The translations under genes and the position numbers were made by a program. A DNA stretch of 64,000 bases from Rhynchopus euleeides (Eukaryota; Euglenozoa; Diplonemea; Diplonemida; Diplonemidae), in the NCBI GenBank assembly GCA_963210315.1, contig OY723306.1:1750787-1814786 (forward strand). Reading direction: 5' to 3'. Of the stretch, positions 1-10,200 are shown in pieces. The notes beneath the pieces were generated by a model that made no database searches, was not told the origin of the DNA, and saw only the letters and a list, made by a program, of their open reading frames with translations. Numbering within the stretch: position 1 is the stretch's first letter; each line of letters opens with the position of its first letter.

Positions 1-624
1 CTTTTCCTTCTGCCCTGTGGAGGGGGTGGGGTTTTTTCCGCGTTGTCCATTTTCACTCCTCCTTCTCTCTTTTGTCAACGTCTGCAAAAAAAAACCTCAC
101 CCCCCACCGCGGCAAAATCACAATCCCTCTCTGCCCCAATGAGGCCAGTGCCTGCGACAGACAGCGTTTCGCACAACGATGCCTTTCCAGGCATGATGTG
201 TCTGACTGTCCTGCCCCTGGTCACACCAATCGAATCAGCTGCGTGCATTCTGCATTCACTCTAGCTGTTGCGTTGATGGAGGGTACCCCAAAGCCCGAAC
301 CGCCGTATGGAGAAGTGGTCCCGCCACCGTTTAGCGGGGTTGTCTTGTGGGGAGGTGCCCCAGTACGCCTTGTGGGTGCAAGGAAGCACGGTGTGTTGAC
401 CTCAGTGCGTTGACCCCTCCCCCACCTCCCCACTCCCCCCCCCCCCCCACCCCCCCGCTCCCCCACCTATGCTTCAGTATGCACAGTACATTTCTCTTGG
501 GAGCAGCTCCCTCTCCCTCTCTCTTCTTCTTGTTGTGCCATGCCTCGTTCCACACCTGCCCCACATCACACACCCCCTCTCTTTGCACAGGACGTGTGGG
601 GACACTGAGGGAAAAGCAGACGCG
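1..624. other. Region upstream of the ferredoxin gene; no gene called
   Basis: There are C- and G-runs around 420-465 and a pyrimidine-rich stretch ending in TTTGCACAG at about 589, which looks like a 3' splice site. An additional upstream exon or a 5'-UTR intron of the ferredoxin gene is therefore possible. The short open frames here overlap in several frames and show no family resemblance. Confidence 0.4.
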
Positions 625-3203
625 ATGAAGCGCGTGAGTGTGAGTCAAGGGTTGAAACGAGCAGCATGTACACCGCTCCGCCCTATGTCAGCCCACCCTG
701 CGACGGAGATGCGCCGGCCGGAGGCAACTTCTCATATGTACCGTGCAGTGCAGGATTGGAAGCCCCTTTGCCACGAGGTGGCGCACAGCAGGGGGAAGGA
801 GATTGAAGATCCGCAGGGGAAGGCGTGCATTATGCACATGACCTTGATTGACTGTCAAGGTTTCCGGTGGCCGGTCCGCTTTGTGAGGCACACCATGATG
901 CGCCTGATCGACGTCATCAGGAGGACAGACGACGACTGGTTTGGCGTGCAGCCTGGAGGGGAGACCAAGGACCAGCAGGACCGCAGGGAGGGCGTGATGG
1001 GGGTCGCGAGGATAAACGACGCGTGCGAACTGGGCAACCCCAACCCGCTGCGTTGCTCGTCCTGTGCCCTGTCCGTGCCGTATGAATACCTGGATGCGAT
1101 GGAGCCTCCGAACCGTTATGAGATGGCATACCTGCGGGAAAAGGCCGCCAACGGCATCATCCACCCCCAGGCAAACACACGCCTCGCGTGCCAGGTATGG
1201 AAAACCCAAGGGAGCGGGTAGGGGGGGGGGGGTTGGGGGGTCATCGGCAACAGTTCTGCACGCGGGAGGAAGGGTGTTTGCCTCCACCTCGCACGGTGAG
1301 GCCGAGCGGAACAGCAGAAAGGGGGCACGGTTTCAAAAAGGCTTTGGGGGGGGGGGGGAGGCTTCGCGCTGGGGTGGGGTGGGTCGTCAAGTGCATTTTT
1401 TTTGGTGCAGTTCCAGCTGAAATTGGCTGAAAACTGACGAAGATTGATGAAGGATAATGAGAACAGGCATGTAGCTTGGGGGGTCCAGCTGGTCTCGAGA
1501 CCAGCAGTTGCCTATGTTGCTGGTCTGGGCAGAGCATATTATAGGGGGTCTAAACTGAGGCGATCCCTCACATTTAAGGAAAAAAAAAAGATTTCCGGGA
1601 AAAATCCGGGGGGTGGAAAACTGGTGGCGGCTGGGCAGCCTCGCAGATGAGAGTGGACTGCCCACAGACTGCGAGCAACTTACCCGACCGTTTTTCTGTC
1701 CAGCTTCTTTGTCAAACCCCGAGAAAACGCAGGCCGCGAAGGGACGGACGTTCACTACCGTGGCCTCCGGCGGCTGGGGGGCTCCGCCCCCCAGACCCCC
1801 CTGTGCTGTATACCTGTCTTGTACCCAAACCTTTGAGGTTACATCAGAGAATGGAATGCAGACCATCAGACCCTCAGTAGCCTCAGGAGGAGGCAGCCAG
1901 CTCATGCAGAATCTGTACACCTGCAAGGAACAGATGTTCACTACCGTGGCCTCCGGCGGCTGGGGGGCTCCGCCGCCCAGACCCCCCGTGGCTTGTGCCT
2001 GTATGCATACAAGTCCTTGCGCGTCCGATCGGTCCCGAAATCCATTTTTTGGACTAACCTCCGGCACCCGAGGCTGGACCCGAGCACGGATCCCTGAGAG
2101 AGGAACCGGGAGGTGACCCATTCAGTACAAGACTCGCTTGCCGGGGGGTCCGTCAAAAAATCGGGGAACGCCTCACATTTAAGCCCAAATGAGCGTAGAT
2201 TTCGCCCCTATAAAATGCCCTGGGTCTGGGGGAAAAAAAAAAAAAGTATAAATCCGGGAAACCCCAGAATTTTTTTTGGTGGGGGAGTTTTCCCTCACAC
2301 CAGGCCGAAGATGTACCCTGCAGCAGGCCCGAACCACGAGGATTTCGGCTCCCGAGGACTGCTTCCCGCGCAGGACTTGGGTTCCGACCTGATGTCGGAG
2401 AGATCCACACCGTGTTCAGCCCGGAAGGAACAGATGTTCACTACCGTGGCCTCCGGCGGCTGGGGGGCTCCGCCCCCCAGACCCCCCTGTGGCTTGTGCT
2501 TGTCAATATGCGACTGTGGGGTTCTTCGCTACCGTCAAGTTTTCGTCAAAGTTCGGCGATTTCTTCCTATGCATACATAGGAAAATCACCAACACACCGT
2601 TTCGGCACCGTAGCGAAGACCCACTGTGGCGCTGTGTACTCCGTGCCTCCGGACGCGCTCCGGAGAACCCGGTGTTCGGTCAGGACAAGATTTTGGGCGA
2701 AGCGCCGGAAAATTCCCCAGACCAGCAGAACCAGCAAAAATCTGAAAATCCAATTTCAAGCTACGTGCCTGAATGAGAAGACCCCCTTTTCAAAAAAAAA
2801 AGTATAATGTAGGTCGTCGCACACAACACTTCTTTGCCCGCTTCAGGTGTACATCGAGGATTGGATGGACGGGATGACAGTGGTCCTTCCACAGACAGAC
2901 AGCATGGTGTACCAGCTCTACTACCGGCAGGGTGTGGACAAGGACACAGTGCACCAGCAGCTTAAGTTCCGTGGGGAGGGGTACGGTTTCCCAGAGAAGA
3001 CGGACGAAATGGGGCATCTGACGCACGGACAGCAATTCACCCAGGGCGAGCTCGCTATCGACAACGGGGACTCCATGCACCCGACCAGCATGGGTCACAA
3101 ATCGGTGCCCCTGTCCAAGGTCTTCTGGATGGACGATATTGATGACGTCATCCGCACACGCTACCCGGCATGGAAGGGCCGCTACGAATTCATGAACAAA
3201 TAG
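625..3203 (+). CDS. Adrenodoxin-like [2Fe-2S] ferredoxin-domain protein, two exons (625-1194, 2847-3203)
   Basis: Predicted 308-residue electron carrier. Exon 1 ends in the codons for RLACQ and exon 2 continues VYIEDWMDGMTVVLP, which matches the adrenodoxin/mitochondrial ferredoxin signature of a last cluster Cys followed by a D-x-MTV-x-P strand. Cluster ligands are C134, C144, C147 and C189. The first gap (nine residues) is longer than the usual five of adrenodoxins. The start at 625 gives a basic, Ser/Arg-containing N-terminus that could be a mitochondrial transit peptide; an acceptor-like CAG at 589 leaves an upstream exon possible. The intron (1195-2846) is phase 0 with GTATG/CAG borders and is full of repeats. 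After the ferredoxin core there are about 95 residues that I do not recognise. The family call rests on the Cys spacing and the C-terminal strand. Mitochondrial location and a role in Fe-S cluster or redox chemistry are inference. Confidence 0.75.
1383..1465 (-). repeat. Decayed copy of the GGGGGTCTTCGCT MITE interior
   Basis: It shares the GTCGTCAAGTGCATTTT...GGTGCA...AATTGGCTGAAAACTGACGAAG core with the MITE at 4108-4205, but the terminal GGGGGTCTTCGCT arms are eroded. Confidence 0.6.
1748..1803 (+). repeat. GC-hairpin repeat, copy 1
   Basis: The unit reads GTTCACTACCGTGGCCTCCGG, then CGGCTGGGGGGC, TCC, GCCCCCCAG and ACCCCCC. The CTGGGGGGC/GCCCCCCAG arms form a strong stem with a tiny loop. 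Seven further copies lie in this window. Confidence 0.85.
1928..1987 (+). repeat. GC-hairpin repeat, copy 2
   Basis: Same unit, preceded by the partly palindromic GAACAGATGTTC. One base of the stem differs (CCGCCGCCCAG). Confidence 0.85.
2428..2490 (+). repeat. GC-hairpin repeat, copy 3
   Basis: Same unit including the GAACAGATGTTC leader. It ends CCCCCCTGTGGCTTGTG, a tail that also follows copy 2 in part. Confidence 0.85.
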
Positions 3204-3415
3204 TCGCGCCACACGACGATGCGGGGGGGTGGGGGAGGGTGGGGGCAGGGGCGGGGGGTGGGTGGGTTGGGGATAACAATACAACCACGGATAAGGGCGC
3301 GACGGGGGGGGTTGGGAGGGAGGGTTCAGCTCAGCTGTGGGATACTTATGGCTGTGAATGGGAGGGGTGGGGAGGGGTGTGATGAGCAGCATTTTTGTCC
3401 CATATCTGGTATCCG

Positions 3416-3599
3416 CGGTGCACTAGTTAGCCATGTACGAGTGACCTCAACGAGTCGAGTCGACAACTCACTGGGATTGCAGGCAAAATCTACTGGCAGG
3501 TGTCGACTCGACAAGTACCGGTTGTCGATTTCGACAAGTGGTCAGTTGTCGAGTTTTCAGTTGTCGACTCCACTAGTGGTTGCTAACACTAGCGCACCG
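3416..3599. mobile_element. 184-bp MITE-like element with internal TTGTCGA motifs
   Basis: The ends are inverted: CGGTGCACTAGTTAGC at the left and the complement of CGGTGCGCTAGTGTTAGC at the right. The interior has at least five TTGTCGA/TCGACAA heptamers in both orientations. It lies just downstream of the ferredoxin stop codon. Confidence 0.55.
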
Positions 3600-3934
3600 T
3601 GTCTCCTGAAAGACCCCCCCCCCCCCGCTCGGTGCCCTTATTGATCCAGAGGCTGGGTTTCGGCCATCTGATTTATTTTCCCACATGCATGACGCGTAAA
3701 CAGTGCAGGCGTTCTGGCCTTCCGACTCCACCTGCTTCTTCTCGTCTGTGCGGTCGGGGCTATCTCTCGTGCTCACATGCGATCCGCACGAATAACAGTT
3801 CGCTACGCATTTTTTTCGCTTTGTGTCTGTGTCTTGAGTGTGTGTTCTCGAATGTCATGCCCCTCTGCCCGTTCGTCTCTCCACCAGGGCGGCTTTTGGG
3901 AGACGGGAAGGGAGGCGACGCGTGAGAGGAGGTC

Positions 3935-3935
<1 letters not shown>

Positions 3936-3968
<33 letters not shown>
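3936..3968. repeat. (CT)n microsatellite
   Basis: An uninterrupted run of about 16 CT dinucleotides. Confidence 0.95.
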
Positions 3969-3972
<4 letters not shown>

Positions 3973-4107
3973 CGGCATGTTGGGGGGAGGGGGGAGGACG
4001 GGGCCTTCGCTCAGCAACGCAGAAAACATGTGGAGAGAGTCAGAATGCTTCGCGGATCTGGCAGCTTGCTTGGCACTGCGACGGTTCAAAACAAATCGGC
4101 ACATACA

Positions 4108-4205
4108 GGGGGTCTTCGCTACGGGGTGGTCGTCAGTGCATTTTGGTGCATTTCCTGTTGAATTGGCTGAAAACTGACGAAGTTTGTCGACCAGCAAAGA
4201 CCCCC
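4108..4205. mobile_element. 98-bp MITE, TIR GGGGGTCTTCGCT, copy A
   Basis: Termini are GGGGGTCTTCGCT and AGCAAAGACCCCC. It is flanked on both sides by ACA, consistent with a 3-bp target-site duplication. It has no coding capacity. Related copies lie at 15413-15520 and 31753-31854, with decayed sequence at 1383-1465. Confidence 0.85.
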
Positions 4206-5877
4206 ACAGACACAGCGTGCCTACAACACAGAGCGAAGCCCCCCCCCTCCTCAAATGTACCTTACCTGTTATCGACTTCGCCACACTCTCATTCCTCCCC
4301 GCCCCCCTCCCCCCACCCCACCCTGAAGCAAGACATTTCTCTTGTATTTCCGACCGATATTCAGGGGCGTGCGCCACCCCCCCCCCCCCCCCTCCCCCCA
4401 GGCCTCGCCCCTCTCCCCCACCCACCGCCCGTGAATGCGGATGTCGCGTCTATCTGCAGGTAGTCCTCCCCTCCCCCACATCCATCCCCCCCCCCCCCCC
4501 CCCGGGCGGGATTCCCCCCCCCCCCCGGCCTCCCCCCTCCCTTTTCAAATAAGCACCCCAGCACAACGATTGGGGGGGTGGGGAGGGGGTGTCGGGGGGG
4601 GGGGGCTGGAATGGGTAGGTGGGGGGGGGCCCAACAGGCGGTTAGTTTTTTTGGGTTCGTTTCGTACTACTTCAGGCCTTGTTGTTTTTTTTTGATACCT
4701 CTCTTCATTCAGCAAAGCAGAAAAAAAATCTCGCGCTTTCAAAAATGTGTGGGGTGTGTGTGTGTGAAGGTGTGTTCCACGCGCGACTGTCGTTTCGCCC
4801 CACTCCCCCTTTTTTTGCACACCCTCCCTCACCGGTACCAACCCTCAAGCAAGGGTGTGTGTGTGTGGTGTGGGCAGTCCTACTCTGCGAGGCACACTAC
4901 TTACCCCTTTGGGAACAGGAGTGTGAATGGGGTGGGTGTGGGAGGGGGGTGGTGGGGAGTGGGGGTCCTGTGGGCACTGCGGTGCTGGACCCCCCCTCTT
5001 CTCTGCAAAAAAAAGGGGGCAAACGACAGCAACAGCAACAGCAAAGAATGAAAAATAATGTAAAAAGCATGCACAAAAGCCGTCTGGGTGTGTGGGGGTG
5101 CGGGAGGTGAAGAAGGGCGGTTTACCCCCCTCCCCGTTTCTATGCAGCTGTTGCCGATCGGGAGAGTTCGTTGTGTGCTGCAGCTTCGTAAGGGGGTCGA
5201 TTTGAAGCACAGAAGGTGGCAGATGCGTGTGCGGGCGAGCTTTTGGTGGGCAGCAGGCTCGACACACAGCGTGGCACACAGAAGGCGGAGGGGTGCGGGG
5301 GGTGGGGAGCGGGAATCCTCACCCACACGCAAAACACACCCGGTCAAAATGATAATTTCTGGCGGAATGCGGTTGTCTGCGGGGCGCAGACGAGACGGGC
5401 CCCTATCCCATCCCCATCTCGCTCTTCTCTTCATATTTGCACGTCGACACAGCTTTTGACACCACCACCACCACCCCGAACCAACCCACGGCAGGCATGC
5501 GAGGCGGGGATTAATTCCCGCCCCCGCAACATACACCTGCTCCCCCGATGATGCCCTAGCCCAGTCGTGAGCCGCTGCAGCGACGTTGCAGCCGCTCCTA
5601 CCGCGGGGAAAAAAATACAACGAACAGCATCGCCCGGCCTGCAGCCAAGCTGTCTCGGCATCTTCCTCCCTCTCCACCCCACCCTCTACACTACGCCAAA
5701 GAGCGCAGACACAACCCGGCACACCCGGCACCCCCCCCTTTTTCTCTTAGATTCTGGCCTTTGTCAGAGCCCCCTCACGGTGGGATCTTGTAAATTTTAC
5801 ATGTATAACTACAAGTATATACATGTATTATACATGTATAATACTTGCATGTCAACTATTATACATGTATAATACCG

Positions 5878-6220
5878 TATACGTAAATATTATGGAACGT
5901 AAATATTATGGAACGGGCCCATTTTTGCCCGGTCCGTTCCATAATATTTACGTTCCAAAATATTTACAGGGCCAGTTGGGGACTCGGTGGTGAGGATGGC
6001 TTGCCTCAGGAATCGCACGAAAAGTGCACGAGTAGGTCCCGTCAGGGACTCTGTATGCCGTCCGATCACCTGGTCCAAGTCCCCGAGTCGCAGAAAGCCC
6101 TGTAAATATTATGGAACAAAAGAAATCTGGAACGCCAACCCACCAGCGTTCCAAAATATTTACGTTCCATAATATTTACGTTCCATAATATTTACGTTCC
6201 AAAATATTTACGTATACGGT
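5878..6220. mobile_element. CCGTATACG MITE, nested copy 1
   Basis: Both ends read CCGTATACGTAAATATT and are flanked by TA. The interior is a conserved GC-richer core (about 5970-6105) bordered by repeated CGTAAATATTNTGGAACG units. There is no transposase; the small open frames of 61-68 codons are by-products of the repeat. Confidence 0.8.
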
Positions 6221-6379
6221 ACATGTATATGCCTGAAATATACATGTAAAATACATGTATATCAAGTAAAAATACAAGTATAATAGTTGACATGCAAGTA
6301 TTATACTTGTATTTTTACTTGATATACATGTATTTTACATGTATATTTCAGGCATATACATGTATTATACATGTACTGT
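6221..6379. repeat. Near-perfect 150-bp palindrome between two MITEs
   Basis: The arms carry ATACATGTAT, CCTGAAATATACATG and CTTGATATACATG in mirror order about a short centre near 6295. It belongs to the AT-rich body of the outer element, and related sequence recurs at 40677-40775. Confidence 0.75.
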
Positions 6380-6711
6380 ATACGTAAATATTTTGGAACG
6401 TAAATATTATGGAACGTAAATATTTTGGAACGCTGGTGGGTTGGCGTTCCAGATTTTTTTCGTTCCATAATATTTACAGGGCTTTCTGCGACTCGGGGAC
6501 TTGGACCAGGTGATCGGACGGCGTACAGAGTCCCTGACGGGACCTACTCGTGCACTTTTCGCGCGATTCCTGACGCAAGCCGTCCTCACCACCGAGTCCC
6601 GAACTGGCCCTGTAAATATTTTGGAACGTAAATATTATGGAACGGACCGGCCAAAAATGGGCCCGTTCCATAATATTTACGTTCCATAATATTTACGTAT
6701 ACGGTATAATA
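6380..6711. mobile_element. CCGTATACG MITE, nested copy 2 (opposite orientation)
   Basis: Same terminal CNGTATACGTAAATATT arms and TA flanks as copy 1, with the core inverted relative to it. Confidence 0.8.
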
Positions 6712-6753
6712 GTTGACATGCAAGTATTATACATGTATAATACATGTATATAC

Positions 6754-7080
6754 CGTATACGTAAATATTTTGGAACGTAAATATTATGGAACGTAAATAT
6801 TTTGGAACGCTGGTGGGTTGGCGTTCCAGATTTTTTTCGTTCCATAATATTTACAGGGCTTTCTGCGACTCGGGGACTTGGACCAGGTGATCGGACGGCA
6901 TACAGAGTCCCTGACGGGACCTACTCGTGCACTTTTCGCGCGATTCCTGACGCAAGCCGTCCTCACCACCGAGTCCCCAACTGGCCCTGTAAATATTATG
7001 GAACGTAAATATTATGGAACGGACCGGCCAAAAATGGGCCCGTTCCATAATATTTACGTTCCATAATATTTACGTATACG
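6754..7080. mobile_element. CCGTATACG MITE, nested copy 3
   Basis: Same orientation as copy 2 and nearly identical to it in the core. It is flanked by TA and abuts the right arm of the outer element. Confidence 0.8.
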
Positions 7081-7259
7081 GTACTTGTAGTTATACATGT
7101 AAAATTTACAAGATCCCACCGTGCTCCCCATCCCCCCCCCCAAGCTAATCTTCTATCCGAGTTTTTCTCGCCCCCTGTTTGTTTGTCCTTAGCTCCCCTC
7201 CTGTTTGAATTCTACATCGTTTTGGCGCGGCGCTGCTGCCTCTGTTCAGCGCCTCCTTC

Positions 7260-10200
7260 ATGTCGTCCGCTCTTTTCGAGGTGAACCCGGATGCGGCTGC
7301 AGGGGACGGTGCGGGTGATTGTGTTTCCCCCAGACATGCCCGAGCTGCTGAGCCTCAGCGTGGCGAGGAGCTCGCCTGGACCACAGGCGCCTACCCGCCT
7401 TCATCAGGCCGCAAGGTGTCCCTGGCGGAGACAACGAGAGGCTCTCGCAGCGCGAGGGTGCCCACCTCTCCTGCGCACCGCAGTGGTGTACGCCGCAGGT
7501 CGCGGACAGAGATCTTCAACGACGTGGTTCACTCCGAGCAGGAGAGGAGGCGCAGCACCCTGCTCCACGAGAACCAGCTGAGTGTGGACGAGCTGGGCGA
7601 TGCAGTTGCCGCGCTGTGCGGCGGAATCGCTTCCGCTGCGGTTGCCAACGCGATATGCTTCCCCTCGCTGGCGAGCCTGATGAGGTGCGACGCAGACAGT
7701 CACGCGCTTGTCAACAGGCACGAGCAGCAGGCCCGCAGGAATCGCCCCGCGAAGGCGCAGGTGGAGGAGTTTGTCAACACCAACAACAGGGTGCTGCTGG
7801 CGGATATCGTGCAGTCCATCCTCGCCGTCATCAGCACCGCGCTCTACGTCTACGAGACGTACGAGACGCACCATGAAAACCGCGGGGATGGGTGTGACTT
7901 CAAGATGTTCACCCCCATCGAGATCAACCAGTCGCTCGTCCCGCTCTACTTCTGCGACCCCGTCTCGAGCTTCGGGCACACCGACACGCTCCTCTGGCTG
8001 GTCATCGTGGAGGCCTGCTTCGCTGCGATCTACTCCGTGGACTACCTGGTGCGGCTGTACATTTCGCCCAACAGGTTGAAGTATATCTTTTCGATCTTCG
8101 CCATAGCAGACGTCATCACGATCGTGCCTGTCATCCTCACGTGGGCTGGGGTGGGCATCGGCACCTCCTTCGGGTTCATCCGTGTGGTTCGCCTGCTGCG
8201 GCTGCTCAGGGTGCTGAAGGCTGTGCGGCTCATCAAGGGGTCCCACGGCGACTGGACTGCCATCAAGCAGGCCAACGTGCTGTTCTGCACAGTCTTCTCC
8301 CTTGTGTTCGTCGCGGCGGGGCTGATCCACTGGGCGGAGGAGGAACAGGGGCTCACGTTTGGCGACTCGCTTTACTTCATCATCGTGACGATGTCCACCG
8401 TGGGATTCGGAGACACCTTTCCGCAGACCGCTTTCGGGAAGTCGGTGATTGCGGTGTTCATTGTCATCTCGCTGATCGTCATCCCGGTGCAGACCGGGTA
8501 TCTCGTCGACCTCCTCAACGAGAAGCCCAAGGAGATGTTTAAAACCATCCCGGGTGGTGAGGACGGGTTTGTCATCCTTGCAGGGCACCACCTCACGCAT
8601 GACGACGTCTACATGTTCATCAAAGAGTTCTACCACCCAGCCCATAAGAAGATAGGCGCCTCTCAGGAGGACTTTGGGGAGTATGCCAATCCGCCGGGCG
8701 TGGTGGTGGTGTCTAAGGAACCCCTCAGCGTGCAGCTCAACGTGCTCCTCCGTTCGCAGTCCTATAAGATGCGGATGCGCTACGTCGTGGGGAGTCTGCT
8801 GGAGGAGGATACGCTGCGCAAGCTCCAGGCCTACCGCGCCAAGGCGTGCTTCGTCTTCGCAACGGGGAAGGAGGTCAAGACATCTGCCTTCTCAGGGTCC
8901 TCGCGGGATAAGGAGGGGCTGGACATGGTGACCTCGCTGCAGACGCTCAACTTCCGCTCCTTCACCAGCTATCAGATCCAGACGTACTGTTTGCTGAACC
9001 ACAGCGCGGGGAGGACTGCGGCGAATGCGGCATCTGCGGATTACATCGTGTCTCTGGATGAGACGCGGCTCAAGCTGATGGCGCAGAGCTGCATCTGCCC
9101 CGGGCTTTCCACGCTCGTCATCAACTTCATCACGTCGTACCGCGAGCATACCGCGAAGGGGCGCAGTCGATTGCGCAGCGCAGCCAGCACCGGGCGTGAG
9201 TCAGAGGAGTATAAGCGTGGGATGTCGCAGACGGTGTTCGAGATGGGGGTGCCGAAGCAGCTCGTGGGGTCCTCCTTCATCGAGGCTGCTGTTGCGGTGT
9301 ATATGAAGTTTCAGATCGCCCTCCTGGGCGTCATCCAGCCGACGGGTGCCGCAGGGGCACCCGCGGCGGCGGCGGGGGGTGCGGCCGGGGGGGCGGCGGG
9401 GGCGGGGTCGCCGTCCCACAGCCCCATCGGGCATCACGGCAGCTTCAGCGGGGCGCGCAGGCACTTCCGCGCAGGGAGGGAAGGCAGGGGGACCCCGCCC
9501 GACTCCCCGCGTGGCGGGCACGGCGATTCGGGGTTTGGGGTGTTCTCCAAGGCGCAGGCGACGGACAGCAAGATCGGGTCGCTGTACCGCAAGATCCCGG
9601 AGTTCAACTTCGTGCTGAACCCCGGGCACCGCTACAGGCTGAAGGAGAGCGACGTGCTTGCGGTCATCGCAGTCGACCTCGCGACGTGCGAGGTGTGCAA
9701 CACGTACGACGCGTTCCCCATACGCCCCAGGCCTGCCGGTGCCAACAACGGGCCGACCTCGCCCCCGCCCCCGCACCCGCTGTGCGCCAGCAGCGGGGGC
9801 CCCGCGCCCAGCAGGCACGGTGGGCATGGTGTGGCGTCCCTCGCCAGCGCCGGGTCGATGCTGATGCACCGACGCACCCGCTCCGTGTCACTGTCGTGGC
9901 AGGAGCGGGCGCGGCGGCGCCTAAAGGGCATCGTGTGGGCCATCGTGTCGCTGCAGAAGCTTCTGCCGATGAAGGCATCGCTGCCGGAGCGCACCGTGCT
10001 GGATGTGAATGCGGCGGTCATCAAGCATCGCCACTACTACGCGCGGCAGCGCAAGGAGGCGGGGCGGGCAGGGGGGCGGTCCCTGACAGCACAGCCAAGC
10101 GAAGACTTGCTGGATGTGCCTGGGGGTCTGGCGGAGTCGGTGGGCAGCCTGACAGACACCCAGGCCACCCAGGGTGGCGATGCGTTTGGGAAACCCAGCG

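Larger units (their letters stand above)
1195..2846 (+). other. 1.65-kb intron of the ferredoxin gene, packed with repeats
   Basis: It begins GTATGG and ends TTCAG. It contains a decayed copy of the GGGGGTCTTCGCT MITE (about 1383-1465) and three copies of the GC-hairpin repeat (1748-1803, 1928-1987, 2428-2490), all in the same orientation. The rest is unique or unassigned sequence with A- and G-runs. Removing it restores an uninterrupted ferredoxin reading frame across the fourth Cys. Confidence 0.75.
3600..5775. other. Intergenic stretch of simple sequence, one MITE, no gene supported
   Basis: It holds a (CT)n run at 3936-3968, many C- and G-homopolymers and TG-rich tracts, and the MITE at 4108-4205. 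Overlapping open frames occur on both strands (one of 276 codons on the - strand at 4901-5731), but they are low complexity or have no conserved pattern and I do not call them. Confidence 0.6.
5776..7123. mobile_element. Outer palindromic element carrying three nested MITEs
   Basis: The outer ends are inverted copies of CACGGTGGGATCTTG continuing for about 40 bp (5776-5815 and 7081-7123). Inside are ATACATGTAT-type palindromes and three copies of the CCGTATACG MITE (5878-6220, 6380-6711, 6754-7080), each flanked by TA. The complex ends about 137 bp before the start codon of the channel gene. Confidence 0.8.

Noticed and set aside
4901..5731. 276-codon frame on the - strand
   Set aside because: Composition is Pro/Arg/Cys-rich and simple, no motif, and other frames over the same DNA are also open.
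5890..7066. Repeated 61-68-codon frames, also seen at 42428-43334
   Set aside because: They recur only because the MITE core is repeated, and are open on both strands of the same palindrome.
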